A stretch of DNA of 44,295 nucleotides from the NCBI GenBank assembly GCA_037447655.1, contig JBBHKE010002727.1, positions 1 through 44,295 of the forward strand, read 5' to 3'. Positions 32,034-42,351 of the stretch are shown here, in pieces. Origin of the DNA: Zygnema cylindricum. Lineage: Eukaryota > Streptophyta > Zygnematophyceae > Zygnematales > Zygnemataceae. The position numbers and the translations under genes were made by a program. Positions within the stretch are counted from its first letter, which is position 1; each line of letters opens with the position of its first letter. The notes beneath the pieces were generated by a model, which saw only the letters and a list, made by a program, of their open reading frames with translations, searched no databases and had not been told where the DNA came from.

Positions 32034-35000
32034 CGTAAGGGAATTTTCCAAATTTTACCCAGTATTGTCTTAGGGCTCACTTTTGGAAACTGTCAAAAAA
32101 TTGTTCATTTAGAAGATGACGATAGCAATGTAGGAATAGAACCCCCCCACAATATAGTGAAACAGATAGAGCACGGATCATCAGAGATACATTAAAACAA
32201 CGTAACCCAAACACAGAAAAAGCTCATCAAGTTGGTTTAAATCGGTATGAAAATTTATGGAGTGCACAAGGGCACCCAAATGTAGCTATTACACTTGATG
32301 GGGTTATTGGACTATTAGAGAATAACAAAAATAAAAGCTATACCACACTCATACAATGGGTGAAAGGACTCCAAAACTCGTATAAAACGCAATTAGCCAT
32401 AAAAGGAGGGGGGGTGAAAATCTTAGAGACAACAACATCATCCAAAAACTTTTACAGGAGTAAAAAAAAAATACATCAAATTTAAAAAAGAATAACCTTG
32501 AAGATCGTCAAGAAGGCATACGAGAAGCGTACTCTCTCGAAGATTACAAAGGGTTTTCAAAATTTTGGTTGGAGTTGGCCGAAGGAAAGCACAAAGAAAA
32601 GAAGTTGGGGATGGAACCATACACCAGCATTCAAGTGAGGTATGTATCGATAAAAATACTAAATTTGTATTTCATTGTTTCGATTCATATTGTTATTTAC
32701 TTAACACTTTATTTGAATAGGGTGCATTCCTTTTGATTTTTTTATCGGAATTTCGTATTTTAGGGTTTCGATTTTAATTTTTGACTTTATATTACATTTT
32801 TTATAACATGTTTTTTCGGGATTCAAAAAGTATTTAGAAGTTAACTCCAAAGTCTATTGAAAACCGAGACAAAAATTATGTGCAATTTTTGTTTTTAGGA
32901 GAAAGTATACATTCTTTTAAAATAAGGCTCAAATTACTTTTGTAACATTGTCATTTTTTTTGTTTGTGTTGTTTTGTTTTTCTTTTTGGTGATACAATTT
33001 TTGTTTTTTGGTAGAAAGAATACATTCTTTTAAAATAAAGCTCCAATTATGTTTATAATATTGTCATTTTTTGTCTCTTTGATGTTTTGTTTTTGTTTTT
33101 TGTAGGATTCAATTTATTATGAACCATGCGTGTCTCAGTCGAGGCGATGATTCCAGAAATGTTCAGTTAGCGGATGTTTTTTTGTATGATCTTCCTTATC
33201 TTGGGCCAGACAAGGGTTATGTTTTGGCGATGGTTACAAGAAATGGGAAAAATAATGTGGTAAGTAATCTATAAAAGTGAAACTTTAATGAAATGTGTAT
33301 TTTTATAATGTTTTGTGCATAACCCAAAAACAAATTTTACTAATTCTTTTTGGTTTTTACGGTCGTGCGGAATTTATCGGATGCATGCGTCACTTAGACT
33401 TTCTTATTTTTCCGGTAGGTGATGTGGCCTAACATTTTTTTTGGAGGTGAGAATTAGCTACAAATAAAAATGTAATTCCCAACTTTTCGACGAGAGAAAC
33501 CTGGTATGGTGAGCCTTTCACAGAAGGGAGAGTTTTAGCGAAAGAACAAGAAGGAAAAAAAACACCGTTCAGGCAACCTCTTTGCTACAATACACAGTAT
33601 ATAGATAAAACATTCCAAACCAAAAGTGTTTCCTTGTCTGATAAAACCCATGCCAGACGTGGTCAAGGAGCAACGATGTTGGCGACAATAGGGTGCGTTT
33701 TTGTAAACTTAACACTAGATTTTTATTCATGCATTTATTTGAAATAATAAATTTTTGTTATTTATGTTCTCGTTTTTGAAATTTTGAATTTTTTTATGGT
33801 AAATATTTTAGTGCTGATCGAGAAGCCATCAAAGTGATGGGACGTTGGACATCCGACCACTTCTCGTACTCATATGTCACGGATTTGCCAACGGACATTC
33901 TTCTTCAAGCTTTTGGCCACGAAAACAACACCAGAAAATAATTTCTACCTCGTTCCAGAGTGAAACCCCCTGCTACTCTTTGTGCTATGTTTTAGCCGTG
34001 GTTCGAAACGGCATATGTTGAGCTTCCAACAGTATGTCTATAAAAACTCTCACCATTTCTATCATCACTTTTTGTGTTAAGTAATCTTTGGTGTTTTATG
34101 TTCGTCACATTTTGTTTATATTACTCTGTTTTTTTTTCTTCTATCACTTATATTAATTTTTTTATTGTTTTTTTTTTTTTTTTTTTTTTTTGTCTTTTCA
34201 ATTGTATTTCTATTTTTTCAACTGTTTTTTTGTTTTTATGTTGTTTTTATATGTTTTTCCGTTGATTTTGTATTCTTTTAATTGATTTTGTTTTTCTCTT
34301 TCCATCTCAATCTCTTTTTACTTTTTTCTATCTCTATCAAAAAAAAATTTGTTTTATATTTAATAATTTGATTTTATATATATTTAATGCATTGTTTTTT
34401 TGTTTTTGTTTTAATCTTAATGAATTATTTTTATATTGAACCATTCAAATTTTTTTTTTGTGCAGAAAAATGCTCGAGCTTCTAAATCTGAAAGAGATTT
34501 AAGCGCACAAAATTTCCTTCACACCATGTTATGGCTCAAAAGTGTGTTTTTACAGGACCATGTTTTTTTCCAGGATTTATTTCCTGATCTTCCTATCTTC
34601 AAGCACAAATTGTTCCAATCTCGTTTGTAGTCATCATTCAAAGACGAAGTCAAAAAAACTTGTAATGAAGCATCAGATATGTGGGCTTCAATTGCTGATG
34701 CCGAAGCAAATGTGCCGATTACAATCTCACAAGTGGGAAAATCAGTTGATTCGCTATTCATGTGGAGTGAAACTTATGGAAGAAAGATTGATTACATGGG
34801 AGAGGAAATGTATTATGTAAAAGAGACACTTTCAAGTTTGAATAAGAAAATGTGTAGTACAGATGATAAGTTAACGCATATTATGCAGGTGATGGATGGT
34901 CAACGAGAGGCGTTTCATGTAAGACAACCTTCTCAAAATCAAAATAGACCATCAGAAGGTGAGTCAGCGATGGGAATCGGGACTCCTGAACGAAATCTTC

Positions 35001-35467
35001 CTCGAAGTGAAGACGAGCAACATGAAACTCATGTGGAAACGGCACGAGCAACTGAACCCTTTCCACCTCCTATTCCTTCACAAGAAAAATCTTATCAAGT
35101 ACCTTTGATGACTCAAATTGGAGCGCGACTTCACACGGTTGAAGATGTGTGGAAAGCATACCATGATGGTATAGGTGGGCTCCCTTCCATCGCCGATTTG
35201 GAATCAAGTGGAACTAGTTGGAGGAAAGGAGAATATCGAAAGTTTTATAATTGGAATATCATCTTGGAGGAAGTTAAAAGAATAGCAGAGGTGAATGATG
35301 TAACGTTAAGTACGGCATTGAGCAGGTTGCAAGATCGCCAATTCGTGGACAAATGGAGTCTGCGCGACATATCAAGGAGATTAGCGACTAAAAACAAAAA
35401 AAAACTAAATAGTAGCTTGTGGGACTGTTTTGGCACTTATTATAAATGTGTTTTATTTTGCTTTTAA
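32034..35467 (+). pseudogene. Crypton-type tyrosine recombinase with GCR1_C-like C-terminus, broken
   Basis: Approximate exons: 32034-32639, 33106-33259, 33361-33692, 33812-34031 and 34466-35467. The N-terminal SAM-like region reads NTEKAHQVGLNRYENLW. The catalytic part resembles Crypton recombinases: LSRGDDSRNVQLADVFLYDL, GPDKGYVLAMV, RAEFIGCMRHLDF, KTHARRGQGA (H-x-x-R), then MGRWTSDHFSYSYVTDLPTD (W and Tyr nucleophile region). The last exon ends in TVEDVWKAYHDGIGGLPSIA and SWRKGEYRKFYNWNIILEE, like the GCR1_C DNA-binding domain joined to many Cryptons. Donors and acceptors are mostly consensus, except TTTTTACG before 33361. In-frame stops lie at 33430, 33939, 33993 and 34628, with likely frameshifts near 32142 and 32463. 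Cryptons move as circles by site-specific recombination; this copy is dead. Confidence 0.82.
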
Positions 35468-35779
35468 AACTTTTTATAAACATATATAATAATATATAAT
35501 GTGTATTTAGACTGATGTTTTTATAAATTCAAACTTACGTAATGAGTTTGAGCAGGTTGCAAGATCGCCAATTCGTGGACAAATGGAGTCTGCGCGACAT
35601 ATCAAGGAGATTAGCGACTAAAAACAAAAAAAAACTAAATAGTAGCTTGTGGGACTGTTTTGGCACTTATTATAAATGTGTTTTATTTTGCTTTTAAAAC
35701 TTTTTATAAACATATATAATAATATATAATGTGTATTTAGACTGATGTTTTTATAAATTCAAACTTACGTAATGAGTTT
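35320..35779 (+). repeat. Two tandem 230-bp units including the Crypton 3' coding end
   Basis: GAGCAGGTTGCAAGATCGCC begins at 35320 and again at 35550, offset 230. The unit covers the last ~49 codons of the recombinase frame plus its 3' flank. The copies are nearly identical, so the duplication is young relative to the stops. Confidence 0.95.
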
Positions 35780-35967
35780 GATTATATTTTTTTTATTTTC
35801 TGCCCGTGATATGTTTTGGCACTTATTATAAATGTGTTTTATTTTGCTTTTAAAACTTTTTATAAACATATATAATAATATATAATGTGTATTTAGACTG
35901 ATGTTTTTATAAATTCAAACTTACCTAATGAGTTTGATTATATTTTTTTTATTTTCTGCCCGTGATA
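35656..35967 (+). repeat. Second tandem duplication, 156-bp unit
   Basis: TGTTTTGGCACTTATTATAA recurs at 35656 and 35812 and runs to TTTTCTGCCCGTGATA. One visible difference is TTACGTAATG against TTACCTAATG. Confidence 0.9.
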
Positions 35968-36164
35968 TGTTTATGTTTTATTTGTTTTTTCCTTTATTTT
36001 AACTTGTTTTTTTATTTAATAAAAAAAGACGTGTAACCTTTGTTGTTGTCGAAGTTAATGTTTGTTGTACCTGTTTCATAAATATTTTCATTTTAATTAG
36101 TATTTACAAAATAAATTATTCAATTTTTGCTGCCTACTGTGTCTTCATCATTAAGTTGGATATC

Positions 36165-37150
36165 GTGTTCACACACACTAATTCTATATTTATATGATTT
36201 TAATTTCATTATTTTTATAAACAATTACGCTAGGGTGAAAAGTTTTAGTTAAAGTTTTTTGGTTTATATAACAAGTTATAACTTAACAAAAACCAAATAT
36301 AGTTTATCTATCATAGTCGATTAAAAATGTGGTCATTGTATTTGTCAAACTTAATAGGGTTGAAATATTGTAAAATACAAAAATCATAACAACGATTGTG
36401 GGAGTCAAATATCTACAATATTTTGTTTTGTGATACTGTAAGAGTATATAAAAGCAACGACTAAAATTTATCATCATTTATTTGGTGTTTTTTTAATAAA
36501 TGCCCTTTGTCGAATACTTAATTGGATATTTTATTATTTTTATGAACAAACTATAACTTAACACAAACCAAATATAGTTTATCTATCATTGTCAATTATA
36601 AATGTAGTTGTCGTGTTTTTCAAACTTAATAGGCTTGAAACATTGTAAGATAAGAAAATCATAACAGCGATTGTGGGAGTCAAATATCTACAATATTTCG
36701 TTTTGTGATACAATAAGAGGAAATAAAAACAACGGCTGATTATTATGATCGTTTATTTGTTATTTTTTTCTTTAAATGCCTTTTGTCGAATACTTAATCA
36801 GATATTTCAAAATTTTTATGAATGATTACATTAGATTAGTAAGGTTTATTTAATGCTTTTGGATTATGTATAACAAACTATAACTTAACAGAAACCAAAT
36901 ATAGTTTCTCTATTATGATCTATTTAAACTATAGTCGTTGTAATTATCAAACTTAATAGGCGGGCTTGAAACATTGTAAGTTAGAAAAACGATAACATCG
37001 ATCGTGGGAGTAAAATTTGTTCTACTATTCGTTTTGTGATACCATAAAACAAAATAAAAGCAACATCTAACTTTTCTCATCCTTTCTCATCCTTTGTTGA
37101 GTTTTTTAACTTTATAAATGACTTTTGTCCAAGATTTAATCGGATAGTCA
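36165..37150. repeat. Three diverged tandem units of about 300-350 bp
   Basis: The blocks TATAACTTAACA.AAACCAAA, TCAAACTTAATAGG, CGATTGTGGGAGTCAAATA, GTTTTGTGATAC and TGTCGAATACTTAATC recur in the same order three times. Units run from about 36165, 36530 and 36830. AT-rich, noncoding, satellite-like. Confidence 0.88.
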
Positions 37151-37211
37151 ATGTATTTATTTTTATATTTGTGTTATATTATGTTTAAATGTTGTATTGC
37201 ATTACGATTAA

Positions 37212-37948
37212 GGGTGGCGTTCCATCAAACGAAAAGTGAGGTTCTTTACAGAAATCGGGGCCTCTCCGTACCACGCCGTACCTACTATTTTGTTCTATAT
37301 ACGCGAACAACATTACAGAGAATCTTGCCAATATTCTCCAAAGGTATGGGAGAAAAGAATGACCGTTGGATATATTTTTGCGAAACATTCGCTTCCAAAT
37401 TGTCTGTAAATGGTGATATACCTCGAGGAGGTACATCACCATTACAGAAAAATTGAGTCGCGACACGTTGGATAATGAATGTACGTGTCAAGACGGCAAC
37501 CAACCGAAATCGAAATATTTCGCACATGATATATGCATTCAGAAATTCAACAGAAATCACGAAAGTAATCTCGTAACGAACTTTCGTTGCATTTTACTTG
37601 TTACCGGCCATTATTCACACTATTTGTGGAACCGCTCATTCGTCACGCGAAAAAGCAGAATCCCTAAAAATAATGAGCTGGCGTCTCACAAGCATTTGCA
37701 AAGAGTACAAATTTTGTGTGGTACGATACCCTCGTCCACACGTACATGGTATGCAAATGACAATTTCGAGTTGAAGTTGGTCGGTGTAAAAAATATTTGA
37801 CGATTTTCAAATACGATCTTATGTTACGTAGAACCAATCTTATTTGTACACGTGGATTACAGACTCTGCGCGATAGTACACTGATCAAAATGTAGCACTC
37901 TGTAATGTTGACCGTACGTTTACAGAATTTCCTGATGGAACGCCACCC
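37212..37948. mobile_element. 737-bp PIF/Harbinger-like MITE, inverted relative of 15471-16208
   Basis: The ends are GGGTGGCGTTCCATCA and its inverse at the right, flanked by TAA on both sides (37209-37211, 37949-37951). The next bases at the left end, AACGAAAAGTGAGGTTC, match the right end of the 15471 element (inverted GGCGAAAAAGTGGGATTC). A palindrome lies at 37404-37447. No transposase gene. Confidence 0.87.
37404..37447. repeat. 44-bp palindrome inside the MITE
   Basis: CTGTAAATGGTGATATACCT and the downstream arm GAGGTACATCACCATTACAG pair around GAG, with one indel and one mismatch. Confidence 0.88.
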
Positions 37949-37951
37949 TAA

Positions 37952-38280
37952 TACGATTAATGCATTCAATTTTAACAATATATTTAATTAAACAGCATTA
38001 AAAATGTATTAACGATGGGGACCAAAAAAATAATTAAGCCTTATGGCCGCTAAGGACCAACCGACCAGCAGCAAATTGGGTGATTAACTACTCTATTTTG
38101 AGTAGCAGCGTATCGAGGAGATCGACGATATAGGCGTAATGGTAACGTAGCGGCAATGGGCAGCACGTCTGTTTTTTTTGTTTTTTATTTTTTTGGGACC
38201 CCTTCCTTCGTGCGTTATTTTTTAACTTTTTATTGTTTTTTGTTTTACTTAACACTTTGACATCGCCCGCCGCGAAAGCA
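37952..38280. other. Intergenic, nothing recognised
   Basis: No domain, TIR or repeat seen. T-rich near 38170-38245. Confidence 0.45.
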
Positions 38281-38680
38281 CCTATTTATCCGTTTGCGTC
38301 CTCCCGCGAGACGCCGTATGCCGCCAACTAACAAAGGTATACTTGGCCCGGCGACAGGTATACCTGGCCCGGTGACGTCTTCGCGGGCAAATTCGAAATG
38401 TGTCGAACCGGCATCCGCGGGAGTTCTCCGCGAGGTTATCCTGCGGCCGGCGTTTCTCTCCTCAACCCTCCGCGAGTCTCCTCGTTTCGGCCTGTACCGG
38501 CCGTTTCCTCTCCGAGCGGAGCAGTATACCGCTGAGTATAAATGTGACGGTCAATCGGTTGAACAACTTTGAGTTTCAAAATATTGTTCAACCTGTTAAA
38601 CTTTTGCCGCGCTTGCGAACGTTGACCGTCATAATAAAGTTTTAAATTCACACGGCCGGCGAACATTTACGATGACAAAA
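38281..38680. other. GC-rich island of unknown nature
   Basis: The base composition is clearly richer in G+C and CpG than both sides. It contains a repeated GGTATAC.TGGCCCGG pair at 38336-38372 and several CTCCGCGAG words. An imperfect long hairpin runs from TGACGGTCAA near 38546 to TTGACCGTCA near 38622. Open frames are present on both strands but show no family. It could be a promoter-like island or a GC-rich mobile sequence. Confidence 0.45.
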
Positions 38681-39390
38681 CTGCGGCAACAACATGTAAA
38701 TAAAAGTGTTGCTCACTTTTTGTCGTTATGTGAGCTCCATGGTGAGAGCACTTATCCGCAAAATTGAAATTTCATCGTATAAGCGTTACATTGAACTTAG
38801 ACGCAGAGTGAAACGAAACATCTTGGTCTCGTACGAAAATAGTATAACGCACGATTTTTTTTTGTAAAATTTGTACTCAACGGTACTTTATATGTACCAT
38901 CGTGTACTTCAAACGTACAGTTTTTGACAAAATGACATAAGTGACAGTGCGCAACCAAAACAGTCACTGTCATGATCAATTCCCTTAAAATTAAGTAATA
39001 AACTGCTTGCGTAATGCGGGCTAATCGACACCGTCGCCAGGTGTCATTTTCATACGCGTGACCTAAAAAACAGCCACGCTTTTCGCGGCTCCGAATTAGA
39101 CTAAAATCTGCGCCGTCCAATGAAATAAAAAGACGCGAACGGCCGATCCGATCCCTTGTCTTGTCACGCGAGGAGGGTTACATACATTGCACCTTTCGTG
39201 GTGTCACAATTGCCGTCATCAGAGACAAGTAAAACAAGACTAGTGACGTCACTATTCATATAGAGTCGTAGACCCGTAGGTTTTCGAACGTAGGTAGACG
39301 ATGTTGAACCTGAAACTTAACAGTTTTTAATATTTTTTTTTTCCTTCGACCATAGGAACTTATTTTGATGCAAGGCGAAGCTGTGAGCCA
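38681..39390. other. Intergenic, includes right arm of a dispersed inverted repeat
   Basis: Apart from the repeat arm at 38903-39001, nothing is recognised. The homologous leader of Mpo1-like copy B begins near 39391. Confidence 0.5.
38903..39001 (-). repeat. Dispersed repeat, right copy
   Basis: The inverse of this segment matches 30703-30794: GGGAATTGATCATGACAGTG, ACTGTTTTGGTTG and GTACGTTTGAAGTACA. The two copies face each other across 8.1 kb that includes the Crypton. Confidence 0.85.
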
Positions 39391-40325
39391 AAACCCTAAA
39401 AGCAGTTAAGGTCATAAGAGGCAAAACGGACAAAAAACAAGAAACCTAAGGAAAGAACCAAAAAGGAAATGATAGACAAGGGGAAGAAACAAACAAAGGA
39501 GAAAAGATAGTTTTGTCGTAAGGTCTTTTGTCTTACATTAGAAGATTAATCTTTACATTGTCGACAAATGTAGGTATGACTAACTTACGTAAAAAGGAAA
39601 GATTGTACAAATTCTTGAGGGGAATCTTTCTACACTACAAAAGGTGTATGTAGAAAAGAAAAGAAAAGAAATTTAAAGAAATTAAAAGAATACAAGGGAA
39701 AAGAAAAGAAACGAACGCATTGACGGAAAGATATTTGAGTGAGGAAATTGGACGCAATGTAGACTTAGGATTTAATTTAATATGACTAATAAACAATAAA
39801 TAACAACAAGAAATAAGAAATAGAAACAAGAAACAAAAAACACAAGAAATGCCAATGTAGAAATAGGCTTCAATAGGTAGAAATGGGAAGGAATTCCAAT
39901 ACAGGAGACTGTTAAAACTTTGAAAAGGTTTTTTTTTCGTATTTTAAGTCATTTGCTCTCGCATTGTCTCACTTTAAATCACTTTTTTTTTCTCTGGCAT
40001 TGTCTCACTTTAAATCACTTTTTTTTTTTTCACATTTGGTCTTGAGTTTCTAGTCTCCATACGAACTTTTTCTGTTTTGAACTAAGTTCTTGCTTCTTAC
40101 TCCAGAACATATTCTCTCTCTCTCTCTCTCTCCCCTCTCTTTCTCTCTGCCTCTCCTTTCTCTTGCCCTCCTCTCTCCCTCCCTCTCTTTCCTCTCTATA
40201 TTCACAAAATCAAGAGACAAAAAGAAACAAAAGAGTAACATAGAGGAGGAAGAAAAGAGAAAAGAAGAAAGAAAACGGAATCTTAGAAAAAAAAAATTTA
40301 TATAAAGGAGGAGGAAAAACTACCC
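39391..40325 (+). promoter_or_regulatory. Upstream region and leader of Mpo1-like copy B
   Basis: Collinear with copy A (16488-17244 joined to 22864-23040) with substitutions and small indels, and unbroken by the retrotransposon. It includes the CTTTCTACACTACAAA block, a C/T microsatellite tract at 40110-40198, TATATTCACAAAATCAAGAG and a purine-rich leader before ATGGCT. It is probably a duplicated promoter that now lies upstream of the F-box/LRR gene. Confidence 0.65.
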
Positions 40326-40771
40326 ATGGCTTTTTTTGACCTTGAAAAGCATTATTGTTTTTATGGTTCCTGTCACAATGATATTCGAAACAAAATAGTT
40401 CACTTTCTTTTTGTTTGGCCTCTTTTTTTCTCAACTCTCCTACTTTTGGATTATTTTCCTCCTTTTTTTCCCAGTCCATTTTCTTCTTTGGATTTTCCCG
40501 GGCGGCAATATATTGTCATAAATGTCTCTTTTTTTGTCGCTCTTTTTCACGCCATATTTTACATTTTAGTGGATTTTAAAGTAGGAGTACTTGCCACGTG
40601 TCTCATTTATATTTGTCTTATTTCCGCGGAAGCCCTTTTTCAAACGTTGGGGGGTAACTGGGTATGGCTGGTAAGATGGTTTTTTTTTGTTGTCTTTTAT
40701 GGTTTTTTTTTGATATTGTTATTATATTTTTTAATAATGTTTCTAACGCTGGTGCGTGACGTGACATGGAA
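40326..40771 (+). CDS. Mpo1-like exon 1, copy B, lacking exons 2-3; possible first exon of a fusion
   Basis: An open frame begins MAFFDLEKHYCFYGSCHNDI, continues VHFLFVWPLFF and several hydrophobic segments, and reaches ISAEALFQTLG. It parallels copy A exon 1 codon for codon (345 bases to the first donor) and keeps Trp at codon 31. The canonical donor would be CTG/GTAAGA at 40671. The frame stays open past it to TGGAA/GTAAAG at 40772, a second copy of the exon end. Exons 2 and 3, with the GHGVFE histidine, are absent, so the family's enzyme activity is unlikely. Splicing 40771 to 41292 keeps the frame with the F-box/LRR gene. Alternatives: an untranslated leader exon or a dead fragment. Confidence 0.6.
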
Positions 40772-41291
40772 GTAAAGGTGGTCTTTTTTTTTATTGTTTG
40801 TTTTTGTGTGTTTGATTGTTTATTTTATTTTATGTTTGTTATTGTTTTTGTTATTGTTTGTTTATTTTGTTTTTTCGTACAAATGTATGAATGTGTATTT
40901 CTTTATGTCAATTTAGGAAACTTCTATTGCCATTAAACTTTTTACTCTCTTTTTTCTCTTTTCTCTCTTTTCTCATTTCTCACTTTTTCCTCTTCTCTCT
41001 TGTTTGTCTTCTCTCTTTTCACTTTTTTCTCTTTTCTCTCTTTTTTCCTATTTCTCTTTTTTTCTTTTTTCAGTTTTTTAACAATTGTGGTTAAAATTTG
41101 AGAGTTGAGGAAAAGTATCGACTGTCATACTGTTTTAAGATGAACGTCACTTTTTTTTTTCGAATTGATTCACGATTGTTTTTGTAATTTTATTGACTTT
41201 ATTGCCCCTTCCCCTCTCTCTCTCCCCTCCCCCCTTTGTACCTGCCACTCCCTCTCTCCCCCCCCCCCCCCTTTTTTTTTTTCTTTTTCAG
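40772..41291 (+). other. Intron 1 homologue of copy B ending at a splice acceptor
   Basis: Collinear with copy A intron 1 (23386-23852): T-rich, with GTTAAAATTTGAGAGT and a closing C/T- then T-rich tract. Homology ends at the AG. Copy A continues into GTTGGAGTC (Mpo1 exon 2), copy B into GTATGATCC (F-box/LRR exon). Confidence 0.7.
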
Positions 41292-42319
41292 GTATGATCC
41301 TGACATGCCAGCTGGCGCCGCAAGAATAAAACAAAATTCTTCCAATTTTCTTACGCGTGATGTGACAGAAGAGACAAAAGTGAGAACGGGAAAAAAAAGG
41401 AGTCAGAGGTGAGCAAAAACCTTTTTGTTGTGTTTTTTTTTTTTTTTAACCCTTCTGTAGAAATCAAAATCACTTTTTTTTTTTTTTTCCTTTGAATTTT
41501 TGCCGCCCTGTATCTCTGGCCAAAGCTTCTTCTATTTATTTATTTATTTATCTGTTTTTTTTTCTTTTTTATTATTTTAATCTTTATTTCTTTAACTTTT
41601 TATTTAGTTATTTGTTTCAGCTTTCGTTTTTTTTATTTTTAAGGATTGTAAAGAGAATTTTGGTTTGTCACCTTCCTGAAAAAAAATAAAAAATTAATAA
41701 TCAAAATTCAATTTCGAGAGACTTCAATTCTTGCGGTTTTTTTTTCTATCGCTTAAATTTTTTCAACATTTGGGGTTTTCTTTGAAACTTTTAATTTCTC
41801 AGAATAGAATAAAATAAATAGAGTAAAATAAAAAGAATAAAAAAAATAGAAAAAAACTTGTTTTTGTTATTTACAAAGGGGCTTAAGAGAGTGAGGGGAG
41901 ATTAGAAAGGTTTTAAAAATATTGGGGTTTTTAAAAATGGGTTTTTAAAAATGGAGACTTAATGTGATGGGAGATTTTAAAAAAGTGGTTTTAAAATAAG
42001 AGTCTTTAAATAATTGGGGTTTTCCAAAATTGGTTTTTTTTTGTAAATAATGGGTTTTAAAAATATGGGGGTTTTAAAAATTGGGTTTTGAAAAAATGGG
42101 GTTTTGTTTTTTTCCAGAGGGGAAGTGAAGGCCCCCCTGGTGGGACAGCCAATCAGAAGGCCGCCTCAGGATAAGTGCATGCTTCTCATTCTGGCAAAGG
42201 TGCCTCTCTCTTTCCCCCCCCCAACTCTCTATCTCTCTCGCCTCTCTCTTTGTGTCTCTCTCTTTCTTTATCTCTCTCACGCTGCCTCTCTCTCTCTCTC
42301 TCTCTCTCTCACACGCTGC

Positions 42320-42351
<32 letters not shown>

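Noticed and set aside
31914-32195. 93-residue Phe-rich ORF ahead of the Crypton
   Set aside because: Its first two thirds come from T-rich DNA. Only the end near 32100-32140 may belong to the recombinase, before a likely frameshift in a C run.
38546-38632. A microRNA precursor
   Set aside because: The arms pair at the outer ends and in one inner block but not continuously over a 21-base duplex.
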